64,000 bases of DNA from Isoetes taiwanensis (Eukaryota > Streptophyta > Lycopodiopsida > Isoetales > Isoetaceae): assembly GCA_021234155.1 (NCBI GenBank), contig JAJEKV010000003.1:12395819-12459818 (forward strand). The letters are read 5' to 3'. Below are positions 41,056 through 50,929 of the stretch, in pieces. Below the pieces are notes generated by a model. It made no database searches and was not told the origin of the DNA. It saw nothing but the letters and a program-made list of their open reading frames with translations. The position numbers and the translations under genes were made by a program. How positions within the stretch are numbered: the stretch's first letter is position 1; each line of letters starts with the position of its first letter.

Positions 41056-41913
41056 TTGGTTTCACGCCAGACCAGGGCGTCACGTCCCTTAACCATTATT
41101 CCTCAGGGCACGCAACCTGCCTTTGCAGTCGACACAATCCCTCATGAAGAGGACAAAAAGGTTCGCTTTGCACCTGACTTGGAAAAACTCATGCCTCATG
41201 TCATGCCAAAAGTACGCCAAAGCATTCTGAACCTCATGCAAGCTGCTGAAGGCCGCACGTTGGCTAATGTTCATGCCACCGCCAGAGCTCAGCAAAGACA
41301 AGATGCACCTTCCACATCTCAACCTCCACGCTCTCAGACATATCTGAATATTGCTGCAAAGGTCGACTTACTCAAAGAAGTTGCTGCTTCATTACCACGC
41401 ACTCCAGCACCCGTGGATCCAGCAGATCCTTTTTCTCATGTACCTCTGGAACTCCAAGAGGAGTTGGCCAAAATCAAAATTCCCTTAAGTTTGGCAACCA
41501 TTTTGCAACTATGGCCTGCTCTCAAGGACCAGTTACCACTCCCGACCGTTTTGGTTGGGGCTGTTGCTACCTCTACACCCACGGTCCATGCCACGGTGGG
41601 CAATCAACAAGTCAATCATGTTCAAATTGACGGAGGTAGCGCGGTCAATCTCATCACGGATAAACTCCGCAAACAAATGGGCATCAAACAACTCTATCGT
41701 GCCCCATATGACATCAAATTGGCTAATGGCCATATCACGAGACCTCAAGGCGTCACACCTCTTCTTCACATCAACATTGGTGATCTCAGATTCCCCTTAG
41801 AATTTGGTGTTTGGAAGGCGGGCGAAGATCCAGGTGATTATGAAATGTTGGTGTGGCCGGACCTTTTCTCCGCCGCACCAAGAGTATCCATTATTGGGCC
41901 ACGGATCAGTTAG
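41056..41913 (+). CDS. Aspartic protease region of GyA-2
   Basis: A 285-codon open segment. The first half resembles the gag-pol linker, with FAPDLEKLMPHVMPKVRQS. The second holds VQIDGGSAVNLITDKL, the active-site strand with intact Asp-Gly-Gly, then IKLANGHITRPQGV and GDYEMLVWPDLFS, where the copy at the left edge keeps GRPFL. The last residues are therefore frame-damaged. The enzyme cleaves the polyprotein in virus-like particles. Confidence 0.85.
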   Translation: MVSRQTRASRPLTIIPQGTQPAFAVDTIPHEEDKKVRFAPDLEKLMPHVMPKVRQSILNLMQAAEGRTLANVHATARAQQRQDAPSTSQPPRSQTYLNIAAKVDLLKEVAASLPRTPAPVDPADPFSHVPLELQEELAKIKIPLSLATILQLWPALKDQLPLPTVLVGAVATSTPTVHATVGNQQVNHVQIDGGSAVNLITDKLRKQMGIKQLYRAPYDIKLANGHITRPQGVTPLLHINIGDLRFPLEFGVWKAGEDPGDYEMLVWPDLFSAAPRVSIIGPRIS

Positions 41914-41922
41914 TCATCACAG

Positions 41923-43512
41923 ATGGTCACCTCAATGCCACTATGGACTTGGAAACCGGTAAAATCATTTCGGTTGATAATGCTGAACCCTCTCTCTCCG
42001 ACACTGATTCTGAGGATGCTCAGAATATCTATCAAGTTCAGGCTCCACCCGCGAAGTCGCCTCGTCCTCCCCGCCGAATATCTTGATCCTTGGGGAGAAA
42101 TGACGCTTGATCGGACCGGTAACTTTGCCTTGCTTGACCCCTACCTGGCTCCTTGCAATCGCATCCAACGTGTTGATCACTTTTCAGATGCCGAACTTCC
42201 CCCTGATCCTGTTAATGTGCACGCTGTCATGACGCAACCTCTGCTTGATGAAAATCAGCAACCTCTCTTTTCACCACGCAGAGCGCCACTCATCCCCGTC
42301 ATGCTTCAACCCCCGCTCATATTGTCCAAGACACGGAAGTTATCCCACATATTCGGACTCCTGAAGTTGAGATTGTGGACGTGGGCAATAATCACTGTCG
42401 CATTGGCGCCAATCTTCCCACCCTATCGTAACAGGGCCGTCACGCTCTTCAAAAAATTCAAACACATTTTTGCCTGGAGCTACAGAGACCTTCGGGGGAT
42501 CAACAAAACCTTGGGGGAACTCACCATTCCTACCAAATCCGATGTCCGTCCCATATAGCAACGACAGTACCGGCTCAACCCCAATTACCGTGATCGCATC
42601 AAGGCAGAAATTGACAAACTCCTTGCTGCAGGTTTAATCTATGAGGTCAAACATTCTGAATGGGTGAGCCCCATTGTCATTGCACTCAAACACAATGGAA
42701 AGATCCGCGTTTGCGTGGACTATCGGAAACTAAATCAGGCCACGGAGCATGATCATTTTCCACTTCCCTTCACGCACCGTGTTCGGAAGAGGTCATTTGG
42801 ACATGAGATGTACTCCTTCATGGATGGTTTTTCTGGCTACAATCAGATCTCAATCAAAGAATCTGACTGAAGACTACTTTCACCATCCCGTGGGGCACTT
42901 TTGCCTACAAGGTGGTTCCTTTTGGATTATCAAACTCTCCATCAACATTTCAACGCATAATGCTCTCAGTTTTTCATGATTTTATGAAGCAAAATCCCTT
43001 CTTGCAAATTTTTCAAGATGATTTCTCCGACCCTCTGAGTTCCATGGCTGACCATTTGGATAAATTGGAACTTCGTCTTTCAGAAATGTGATGAGTCCGG
43101 CATTAGTCTCAATCCCGAAATGCACCTTTTTGCGTCACCGGTGTTCTCGTTAGGGACACGTTGTCGACCAAAAGGTATCACCACGGATCCTGCCAAAATC
43201 AGTTGTGTGCTCAAGGCTCACGCACCAGCCAATATCAAGGAGACACGCTCTTTCCTGGGTAAGGTAAATTATTACTCCACCTTCATTCCTGGACTTGCAG
43301 CCATTGCAGATCCCATTCATAAACTCACGGGTGATGAATCCACCTGGGCTTGGAATTCCCAGGCGGATGCTGCTTTCCAATGGTTGAAGCTTTTGCTTAC
43401 TCAGGCCCCGGTTCTTGTTCCTCCTCAATGGGACAAGCCCTTTCATGTCCATGTTGATGTCTCGACGTTCGCTATTGGAGCTGTTCTTTCTCAAGAATAT
43501 GATGCGCATTAA
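41923..43512 (+). pseudogene. Linker and reverse transcriptase of GyA-2, several frameshifts
   Basis: The linker ends FKKFKHIFAWSYRDL, with TIPTKSDVRPI followed by a TAG (42556-42558). RT continues QYRLNPNYRDRIKAEIDKLL, VSPIVIALKHNGKIRVCV, SFMDGFSGYNQISIKESD and then a TGA (42868). The catalytic FQDDFS block lies near 43005 in another frame. From 43120 the open frame gives ISCVLKAHAPANIKETRSF, FLGKVNYYSTFIPGL and FHVHVDVSTFAIGAVLSQ, the start of RNase H. Five or more lesions make it inactive. Confidence 0.88.
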
Positions 43513-43970
43513 TCGACAAACCAAACCGATATGCCAGCAGAAAACTCAATCCTGCTGAGCGCAACTACTCTGCCACAGAGCGTGAAGCCTTGGGTTTAAT
43601 TTTCTGTGTCCAACGCTTCCGTCACTATCTTTTAGGCAGTCAGATCAAATTCTTTGTTGACCACCAAGCACTCCTTTATTTGATCAACAAATCCACGCCC
43701 ACGGGCCGCATTGCTCGTTGTTCTCCTTCGCAAGAATTTGCACCTTTGAAATTGTTCACAAGGCGTGCAAATCTCATGTTGTCCCGGATTATCTTTCACG
43801 CATCCACACAGATGATCCCTCCACGGGAGTCTCAGACGCCTTTCCTGACGCTCAACTCTTTCTGGTCACGGCAATGCCACATTGGTTCCACAACTTTCAG
43901 CAGTATCTCCTCACAGGCGTGTTCTCCCTCATGAGGTCCCAAATATTGTCCGAGAAGCCCATGAAGGGCT
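43513..43970 (+). pseudogene. RNase H of GyA-2
   Basis: After a stop at 43510, frames give FCVQRFRHYLLGSQIKFFV and DHQALLYLINKSTPTGR (Ty3 RNase H), then in shifted frames HVVPDYLSRIHTDDPSTGV. It degrades the RNA strand of the cDNA hybrid in intact elements. As in the other copy, there is no second RNase H before integrase. Confidence 0.82.
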
Positions 43971-44688
43971 AGGTGGTGGTCATTTTCACGGTGACACCAC
44001 GGCACGCAAAATCCTTCTTGCAGGTTATTTTTGGCCCACGCTCTTCAAAGACGCTCATGCCCACGCCCGCACGTGTGAGCTTGTCAGCGTGTGGGAAGGC
44101 CCACGGCCCGTGACGCTCTTCCATTGACGCCGGTCACCACGCCACTTCCTTTCAGCAAATGGGGGATGGATTTTGTGGGACCCATTGATCCTCCTGCGCG
44201 GCACACCCGTGCCCGCTACATTCTGGTTCTCACTGACTACGCTACCAAATGGGCGGAAGCTTGCGCGCACTTCCGGAACAACACCGCAAGCGGCAAGCAC
44301 AACCAAGGTCATCTATCAGCACATCATCACGCGTTTTGGCTGCCCCACAGAGCTGGTCAGTGATCGAGGTGTCCATTTTATCAATCAGACCATCAAGGAG
44401 CTGATGCATTACCTACTAATACATCATCACAAGAGCACACCTTACTATCCTCAAGGGAACGGTTTGGCTGAAAGCACCAACAAAACTCTGGTCACCATTC
44501 TCAAGAAAATTTGTGACGCTTCTGCGACCGATTGGCAAAACAAGCTTCCTCTTTTCTTTTGGGCTTACAATACTTGTTTCAAAATAGCTACCGGTCACAC
44601 TCCTTTCAAATTGGTTTATGGTCAAGAAGCTCTCATGCCTTTTGAATACATTCTTCCAACTCTCCGTTTTTCAACTGCTACCCCATAA
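43971..44688 (+). pseudogene. Integrase H2C2 and catalytic core of GyA-2
   Basis: HFHGDTTARKILLAGYFWP with AHARTCELV covers the H2C2 zinc-binding part (H, H, and one visible C). The core follows in two frames: WGMDFVGPIDPPARH, LTDYATKWAEA (Asp), LVSDRGVHFINQ (Asp), GLAESTNKTL (Glu). A frameshift near 44270 and another near 44690 split it. The catalytic triad residues are all kept. Confidence 0.88.
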
Positions 44689-44723
44689 TCCGCTTTCTTT
44701 GACTCAAAGAAAGGGTTTATCAA

Positions 44724-45080
44724 TTGGAACAGTTGGATGAACTTAGGCGTGATGCTTACATTCGTGTTCTTCATGGACAACAGTTGCAAAAATCTTTACA
44801 TGACAAACGTATTAAGACAAAGACATTCAAAGAAGGAGATTTGGTTCTTCTTTATGATTCTCGTTACAAAAATTTTCCGGGCAAGTTAAAGTTTCGATGG
44901 CTTGGCCCTTATCAAATTGTTCAAGTGGTGCAACCCAAGTTTTTCAAGTCGGCTGAATTAGATGGAACTCCATTACCTACACTAGTTAATGGCTTTCGCC
45001 TCAAACAATTTCATACAACAGAAAGTGACAATCATACAACAGATGCTGTTCAAAATAAAGACACAACAGATAGTGACTAA
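44724..45080 (+). CDS. Integrase C-terminal domain of GyA-2 (GPY/F type)
   Basis: A 118-codon segment: LDELRRDAYIRVLHGQQL, then RIKTKTFKEGDLVLLYDSR, KFRWLGPYQIVQVVQ and LPTLVNGFRLKQFH, ending TTDSD. It matches the C-terminal third of the intact integrase at 680-1663 and has no chromodomain. It binds DNA in the integration complex. Confidence 0.88.
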   Translation: MEQLDELRRDAYIRVLHGQQLQKSLHDKRIKTKTFKEGDLVLLYDSRYKNFPGKLKFRWLGPYQIVQVVQPKFFKSAELDGTPLPTLVNGFRLKQFHTTESDNHTTDAVQNKDTTDSD

Positions 45081-45215
45081 GCGGCATATTTATATTATAT
45101 AGGTGGAATTTTTACAAAATGTGGGCCGAGCCCATCTATTTCCGCTATGGGCAGCGCCCTATTTACAAAAATGGGCTCAGAGCCCTATCCACTAAGTCCT
45201 AAGAAGAAAAACCCT

Positions 45216-45488
45216 CTACTCCGGGTTTGGAGCAGAGGTGATACGCAGGATGTGGTACCAGTTGTGCTCAGGGTCCCAGCGCAGGTGTAGAATCACCTCC
45301 ATCCCGTTGGTATGGGGATCGGCATGCTCAGCCATGCCGGCACACCACCCGTCCATAGCAATGCCACGATTGTGGCACCGCCAGAGGTCCAGGCAGTCCA
45401 TTTTACAAGTGATCCACTCTGCATACCTTAGATTAGGCGGCATAATGCACTTGTCGTGCAATCCAGCAGCAGACATACTGAGCGCCAT
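45216..45488 (-). CDS. Antisense ORF of GyA-2, 90-aa Cys/His-containing protein
   Basis: Starts MALSMSAAGLHDKC, identical at its start to the ORF at 278-544, and ends ILRITSAPNPE. Cysteines in ITCKMDCLDLWRCHNRG and MDGWCAGMAEHADPH are conserved in both copies. It lies between integrase and ORF3, antisense to both, behind its own TATA and CCAAT boxes. Open in both copies with an in-frame indel, although the neighbouring sense genes are broken. No domain was recognised; expression is not shown. Confidence 0.58.
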   Translation of the reverse strand: MALSMSAAGLHDKCIMPPNLRYAEWITCKMDCLDLWRCHNRGIAMDGWCAGMAEHADPHTNGMEVILHLRWDPEHNWYHILRITSAPNPE

Positions 45489-45517
45489 CGGGTGTCTCCG
45501 CTTCGCTCACTGTTCGT

Positions 45518-45561
45518 CTTATATAGCCAACTGAGGACCTCCCACATTGGCGTGGACCAAT
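45518..45561 (-). promoter_or_regulatory. TATA and CCAAT boxes of the antisense gene in GyA-2
   Basis: On the minus strand ATTGG (45557-45561) precedes GGCTATATAAG (45518-45528), 30 bp before the ATG at 45488. The same arrangement is found at 206-248. Confidence 0.55.
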
Positions 45562-46025
45562 CGAGAAAATTAAATAACGTGGTTTGCAATGCAAGGCCGT
45601 TACTAAATGGGGAATCTTTTCTCCCGCCGCATATCTAGCCATGGTACCTTCCGACACCTTCGTTTTAATGATATCCCACTTGATTTTGCCCGGCATTAAA
45701 TGACATTCCTTCTTTTCACGCGTCGAACATTAATGTGTGTCCTTTTTGCCACTGTCACATCGGATCATTCCCTTACGCCTCATCGCCACCGTTCATTGCT
45801 TCTCCCTTTCTTGTTTGGGGACTTAGCCAAAATTTTGCCTCTCAATCGCCTACTTCACATCTGTTGCCACCTGGCATCATCAACGGTTGCAGGTTTGCCC
45901 TCATCATGCCCCTTCACCTACACTTGCGGCCCCTAAAACCTTTTAGTCTATCTGCGCGCCTTAGTCTTACGTTCTCTGCTCTCGCCTTCTCCGGGCGGTT
46001 CCTTACGTTCCGGCGCTCTTAAGCC

Positions 46026-46984
46026 ATGGCTGCCCCCAAACTTCCTACACTTCAAACTTCTGCTCCCAGGGATGCGACTCCTTTCGAGTCTGTGTCTTTC
46101 TCGACGCCCACCTTTCACGAGGCCCTTCTTGGTCCGAAGTCGGAAGTAGCGAGCATACAAGCTTTTACAATTCTGCGCCAAATGGAGCTCCCGGCCCCAA
46201 ATCCGGAGCAATTGCAGCAGTTCATCGCTCACATCGCAACAGCCCGGAAGGATTTGCTACGGTGGTCGATGGCACCACCATTTTGCTCACCCAGCATTTG
46301 ATTTATGAGGTATTCCGAATTCCCTTGCAAAAACCTTCTGTATCTTGGGCTGCTTTACAGGACATGGACGTCACTCAGTTTGGTGCTCCTCCTTATCAAG
46401 CAAACCAGCATCGCCTCACAAATATTGCAAAGTTAGATGACACTTTTGTGAAGCTTCTGTGGCGCAAATTGCTTGGGTATTCCATTAAGAACACCCATAA
46501 ATATGGTCATCACTGCCATCCACTCAATCTCCATATTGATTGGCCACAGTTGTTGTTCTACCGCATTCTTCAAGAGGTAGACCGCATTCGGGCTACCCCC
46601 TCCTCTGTCTCTGAAGTTTCAGTGGGTGGCCATCTTCAGGCACTCATCCGTCAGTATCTTCCTGTTCTTGAGAGCCCTTCCACTTCCCATGCCTCCATTC
46701 AGCGCTCTCTGCATTCCCAGCGTCAAACCCAACAGGCTGTACCTTCACACAAGACTTCCCCTGGTCATGTTCAACACCAGACCACGCATGTCACCGTCTC
46801 CTCTTCCTCCACTGAAGCCACGCCTTCCAATTCCCGTCATGCCTCTCAACACTCTCAGACAAGGCCGCAACAGGGCCCTGCACCTCCACATCCTCGACAG
46901 CTCCTGTTCCAATTCCAGCAGGATGTTCAAGCCGCTGCCATGCAGCTACAAGCATCACAGGAGGCTCTCATGAATGGTGTTTAG
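46026..46984 (+). pseudogene. GyA ORF3, N-terminal part
   Basis: ATG at 46026 begins MAAPKLPTLQTSAPRDAT; a frame change near 46260 joins IATARKDLLRW to VDGTTILLTQHLIYEVFRI. A globular part (LDDTFVKLLWRKLLGYSIK, WPQLLFYRILQEVDRI) is followed by a Ser/Gln/His-rich linker and FQFQQDVQAAAMQLQASQE. An in-frame TAG at 46982 ends it, one base from CAG. The globular part vaguely recalls N-terminal domains of plant transposon proteins; I do not assign it. It occupies the position of the env-like gene in some plant Ty3 elements, but I see no signal peptide or membrane segment. Confidence 0.65.
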
Positions 46985-47050
46985 GCGTCCCTGGAGGCTT
47001 CCGATGCAGTTCAAAGAGACCTTCAAGCTGCAACTGCACAAGTTCAAACT

Positions 47051-48115
47051 TTGGAGGCCCAACTTCAAGAAAAGCACGCGGCTCTATTACAGGCCCGTGT
47101 AGATCTCAAAAGTGCTCAGGATCAGACAAGCCTACTTGAAGATCAGAAGGCTCAGCTCCAAACCACAATTCAGGACTTGTTGGAACAGAACAAGTCAAAA
47201 GATACCCTCCTGGGTGACAAGGAGAAAGATATTGCTAAGCTAGACACCTTATATTCGGAGCTTTCTCACAATTACCGCACTCAAGTTCAAGACCTCACCG
47301 GCGTGGCCGCCGACTCACCTCCCTTGAAGCTTCGGCTTTCCCACGCCGACAAATCGCTTAACGTCCATCCGGACTTCGGCTTTGGAGGCTCGAAACGAAG
47401 GTCATTGATGGCGCTTCAGTTACACGCCCGGACTCCAAACTCGGGGCAATCTTCTTCACATGCCACGCTGCCTATTAAACGGGTCCGTGATCAGTCACGT
47501 CTTCTATTAGAAAAGGAGAACCGGATCCGTGACCTGGAACGTCAGCTCCAGCAAGCAGTTCAATCTGCTGAAGAAGCCCAAAACAAACAGGAGGGCTATA
47601 TTGATATTGCTACCAACATTCCTGTGGACTTCTCTACTCCTTCCAGCTATCTTGACTATGTGGTGGCCCGACGTCACCTTTTCCTTTTGAAGTGGTACGC
47701 GGCCAATGGCAATGTTCATCAACAGCCACTCAAAAGTGCGGACTTCCTTCGGATCTGGCCGGATCTTTCTATAGAAGACAAGGGTTTATTTTGTGCACTC
47801 TTAGTCTTTGATCAGATCCATTCTGAAGATCCCGAATTGGTCATTTTCCGTGTTGTCCAGCCAATGGCTTATGTTTTTCACGACTTCTACCTGGCAGATC
47901 TCCATGATAAATTCCGAGATGAGGCCCATTGTGTTTTTCGAGGCAACTCCAATGCTGCTTGGTTGTTATCATCAACCAACCAATATTTTAAGGATCCTGC
48001 TCAGTCTCAGACTTTTGCACAGGAGTACATGCCTGAACTTGCTCAGCACTTACCTCTGTGGCAGGCTGAAACATTGGAACAGGTCAACAAAAATTTGGCG
48101 CATCCCAAATCTTGA
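47051..48115 (+). CDS. GyA ORF3, coiled-coil and central domain
   Basis: The frame continues from the TAG at 46982 with ASLEASDAVQRDLQAATAQ. A long coiled coil follows (LQEKHAALLQARVDLKSAQ, LLEDQKAQLQTTIQDLLEQ), then a linker with a basic patch GSKRRSLMALQ and LPIKRVRDQSR, a second coil (LLLEKENRIRDLERQLQQA), and a globular part from FSTPSSYLDYVVARRHLF to PLWQAETLEQVNKNLAHP. A TGA at 48113-48115 ends it; coding-like sequence resumes in another frame at 48124. No known domain. Confidence 0.65.
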   Translation: MEAQLQEKHAALLQARVDLKSAQDQTSLLEDQKAQLQTTIQDLLEQNKSKDTLLGDKEKDIAKLDTLYSELSHNYRTQVQDLTGVAADSPPLKLRLSHADKSLNVHPDFGFGGSKRRSLMALQLHARTPNSGQSSSHATLPIKRVRDQSRLLLEKENRIRDLERQLQQAVQSAEEAQNKQEGYIDIATNIPVDFSTPSSYLDYVVARRHLFLLKWYAANGNVHQQPLKSADFLRIWPDLSIEDKGLFCALLVFDQIHSEDPELVIFRVVQPMAYVFHDFYLADLHDKFRDEAHCVFRGNSNAAWLLSSTNQYFKDPAQSQTFAQEYMPELAQHLPLWQAETLEQVNKNLAHPKS

Positions 48116-48123
48116 GTTAAGCC

Positions 48124-49197
48124 CAAATTTATATCGCGACGCGGGAGGCTACAATCAAGCTGCGTGGCCTTACGGAAAGCAAGACCATCCCCACGGGTTG
48201 GGTCAATCCTCCTGTCTATCAATTACTCTCTACTTCAGAATGGGACCATTGGTGTCGTGCTCTTGATCAGAATCTTGTTCGTGCATTCAGGGACATGGCT
48301 CTGCAACCCACGCACACGGGCATGCTTCCCTCTCCATATGCTTCCTTAGGAGTACTTCCCGCCCGGTTCCTCTCTTATTTGGCGTCTTCCCTTTTGGGCC
48401 GAAGGCCATGGATGGCCATGGCCTGGTCGACTCATACCTCGATCTCCACGGATCTCCGGTGGGATCCCCGATTTGTCAGACGCTCAGATTGGGAGGATAA
48501 TGCCACCTTGGACACTACTGAAAATTGGCTCTATATTGCTAATGAGCGTGGTTGGCAACGGCCTGCTGATGCTATTCATGGCCTAGATACCTTCTTGCAA
48601 AATGCCGCCACCTCACCAGACCCTTCAGTCCACCGTCAAGCTGGTTTCTGTGCTGCTCTCCGATGCATCCTGGTAAGCTCTTTAAATCGGCAGCGTCCAA
48701 TCTTTTACTGCAACCCGAATGCCAGCGTCAGTGCCTTTGGTCTCCAGACCTGCCTTCTCATGGAGTGCCAGTTTGTTCCTTCGGACGCACATGCTGCCCT
48801 GGAAGACATGGTGCGCTCTCACTTCCTCATTGATGCCGATTCTGCTCTTGGGCTCAACACTCCGGACGCACTTCAAATACGCCAGGACCTCATTGGCAAT
48901 TATCACAATGGCGCCCGTCCTCATTCCCGTGAGGACCACTTTCAGACTGCTGGTTTCCCGCCCTCGGAAGCTCTTCCTCCTTTCCTTCAGACTGAGTGTC
49001 ATTTGGTGGGGGGAGGGGGGAGTGTTAGTCCTGTGCCTCCTGGTACAGGACTATTCATGCATACAACGGACCAAGTCAAGTCCAAGGATCCACAATCAGG
49101 CGCGGGTCAGTCGTCAAAAGCTCAGCAGAAGACCAAGCAGACCACGCAGACTAAGACCACGTCTGGCGTCAACAAGAGGCGGCGCTCAGACAAGTGA
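48124..49197 (+). CDS. GyA ORF3, C-terminal part, ending inside the 3' LTR
   Basis: The frame is open from 48124 (QIYIATREATIKLRGLTES) to 49197; the first ATG in it is 48295. It has a Trp-rich region (STSEWDHWCRALDQNLV, ENWLYIANERGWQRP) and RQAGFCAALRCILVSSL. The last part reads through the polypurine tract as LVGGGGS and on into the LTR as VSPVPPGTGLF, KDPQSGAGQSSKAQQKTKQ and the basic end GVNKRRRSDK, a possible nuclear localisation signal. The stop lies 175 bp inside the 3' LTR. Confidence 0.68.
   Translation, partial: QIYIATREATIKLRGLTESKTIPTGWVNPPVYQLLSTSEWDHWCRALDQNLVRAFRDMALQPTHTGMLPSPYASLGVLPARFLSYLASSLLGRRPWMAMAWSTHTSISTDLRWDPRFVRRSDWEDNATLDTTENWLYIANERGWQRPADAIHGLDTFLQNAATSPDPSVHRQAGFCAALRCILVSSLNRQRPIFYCNPNASVSAFGLQTCLLMECQFVPSDAHAALEDMVRSHFLIDADSALGLNTPDALQIRQDLIGNYHNGARPHSREDHFQTAGFPPSEALPPFLQTECHLVGGGGSVSPVPPGTGLFMHTTDQVKSKDPQSGAGQSSKAQQKTKQTTQTKTTSGVNKRRRSDK
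49003..49022 (+). other. Polypurine tract of GyA-2
   Basis: TTGGTGGGGGGAGGGGGGAG ends directly at the TG of the 3' LTR; it primes plus-strand synthesis and here also encodes part of ORF3. Confidence 0.9.
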
Positions 49198-49610
49198 CGG
49201 CCCGTCACAGCCAGCGTCAGCGTCAGCGTGATTTCAGGCTTTTCAAGAGGCACCGCCAGCATTCCTGCAAATCAGGCCTCCTTCCAGGAGTCGGCACCGA
49301 AATCAGTCAGAATGTCTATATTGGGCCAAAGGCCATTGTACTATATATATGAGTAGAGCTAGCACATGAGTTTTAGATGAGTTTTGAGTCTTGTCTCACT
49401 TCAGTTTTCTCTCGGTTGCGAGAGCTCATGTATCATCATCATTGATATCAAGGAAGCTTATCATTGTTGTCTCATTGTTCTTTGTTTTCTTTTCCCTTCC
49501 TTTGTTTTCTTGCAAATCCCGCGTGACATAGTCCCCGGATTCTCCTGTTAGATCCAAGGGTCCTCACAGAGGGCTGTCTTGCAGGAGTTCCCGAACCCAG
49601 ACCCCAAACA
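49023..49610 (+). repeat. 3' LTR of GyA-2
   Basis: Starts TGTTAGTCCTG and ends GACCCCAAACA before CTAAC. It carries the final ~58 codons of ORF3 and the TATATATA core near 49339. It differs from the 5' LTR by scattered transitions and by indels near 49565-49600. Confidence 0.95.
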
Positions 49611-49615
49611 CTAAC

Positions 49616-50490
49616 TGGCAAAGTCTAGGACTCAAATTAACTCATAATGCTAGAAACTAAACTACTAATAACTAGAATGATGTTAGCTAAACTAGCCCGA
49701 AATTCATTCTAAACGTTTCTATGGTTTGGCTAAACAATACGAAATTTCACTCTCTTACTTTCTAGCGTTTGGCTAAAGAGGTCCAGGGTTGGTGCAGTCT
49801 CGAAAAAAGTTAAGCTAAAATTATTATTTTTTTCTCAATTTTTTCCATTTATTTTAGCCAATTTTTTTAGAAAATATGCTAAAAAATCGCCAAATAGCTA
49901 AGTTTAGCCCTTAAATTATTCCATGATAATTAACGTTCGAGGTACTCTTCATTCCTTGCAACACATTCCAACAAAATTTGTGTTGCAAGTCTTCGTAGCT
50001 CGACCTCCTTGCCCTCCGGAGCGCTCTATTGGCCTGCAGGTAGGTCGACACTACGTTAGTACCATTTAATTATTAATAAAAATTTTGGTTATATGGTGAC
50101 CACCCCACCTATCTACATGAATGCATGGCTAATCTCCCGGCGTAGGAAGAGGATGATTCTTCCATCGTGGCCGTGGAGACAACACCCTATCATGCCTATA
50201 TGCCGCTTATGCCTACACCTTTAGTTGCCCAGCGTGGAGGATAGGTCCTTCCCGTATATGGGGCGTGAAGGACAGATTCCTCCTATCAATGCATATATGG
50301 GACTAGAGGTGCCTTTCCTATCAATGCATTCCTCAATGACCTTCTTTCTCTCGAGGTCGTCTACTTCCGTGGGACAGAAGTAGACTTTCTAATCTACCTT
50401 CCACTCATCCAAGCGAAAACGCGGTCATGCCTACATTGACATTACACCACGCCCTAGAGATCACCGTAGTGGTCTCATCATCGGTAACAA
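49616..50490. other. Minisatellite remainder and unassigned sequence
   Basis: 49640-49920 continues the TTAGCTAAACT/GGTTTGGCTAAAC array found at 38390-38629. 49921-50490 holds no recognisable gene; two blocks 'cctatcaatgcat' repeat near 50283 and 50318. Confidence 0.6.
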
Positions 50491-50525
50491 CGCATGCAAC
50501 CCATACCTAGCATAGGTTGCATGCG
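50491..50525. repeat. Perfect 11-bp hairpin
   Basis: Arms CGCATGCAACC (50491-50501) and GGTTGCATGCG (50515-50525) around a 13-nt loop. Adjacent to a chromovirus remnant. Confidence 0.8.
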
Positions 50526-50551
50526 CAGATTAATCTTAACTATACATAGAA

Positions 50552-50827
50552 TTAATCTACACAAATCGACATGCCTGAGCCGATTTCTTTGGAGATGACC
50601 TTGCCGTCCCATTGCTCCATAAACTGTGGATACTGCTTTAATAGATCCTTGTTGAGTACCCACGTCGCGTCTTCCACTGGCAAGTGTTTCCACTTAACCA
50701 AATATTGGAGAAACTCTGATCTCCTTGTTTTCTTGAAGGCTTTATCAAGAATCGCTCCTCCGTCATTTCCAACAACGTTGGAGTGTCCAAGACTTCGTCT
50801 GGATTTGGACCATTCTTGGGGATGCAA
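50552..50827 (-). pseudogene. Chromodomain fragment of a Ty3 chromovirus
   Basis: The minus strand reads KTRRSEFLQYLVKWKHLPV then EDATWVLNKDLLKQYPQF, the chromodomain found at the integrase C-terminus of chromoviruses, where it guides integration to chromatin marks. The rest of the integrase is missing; gag sequence follows at once upstream (50930-51253), so pol has been deleted or sequences have been rejoined. Confidence 0.8.
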
Positions 50828-50929
50828 AGTTGTGGCTACTTCCCGAGTCTATCAGGACTATGAAGGACTTGGCCTTGGCCTTCCCTACTGTGGAAATTAC
50901 CTTATACTGGCTCTCTGCTTATTCTGTAT

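Larger units (their letters stand above)
38635..49610 (+). mobile_element. Complete Ty3/gypsy retrotransposon GyA-2 (10,976 bp)
   Basis: LTRs of 590 and 588 bp bound gag, protease, RT, RNase H and integrase (39274-45080), an intergenic part with an antisense gene, and ORF3 (46026-49197). The 5-bp target duplication CTAAC lies at 38630-38634 and 49611-49615. The LTRs differ mainly by transitions (about a dozen noticed, several at CG or CNG sites) plus a few indels near the 3' end. Several pol and ORF3 frames are broken, so the copy is not autonomous. It has no chromodomain. Confidence 0.96.
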
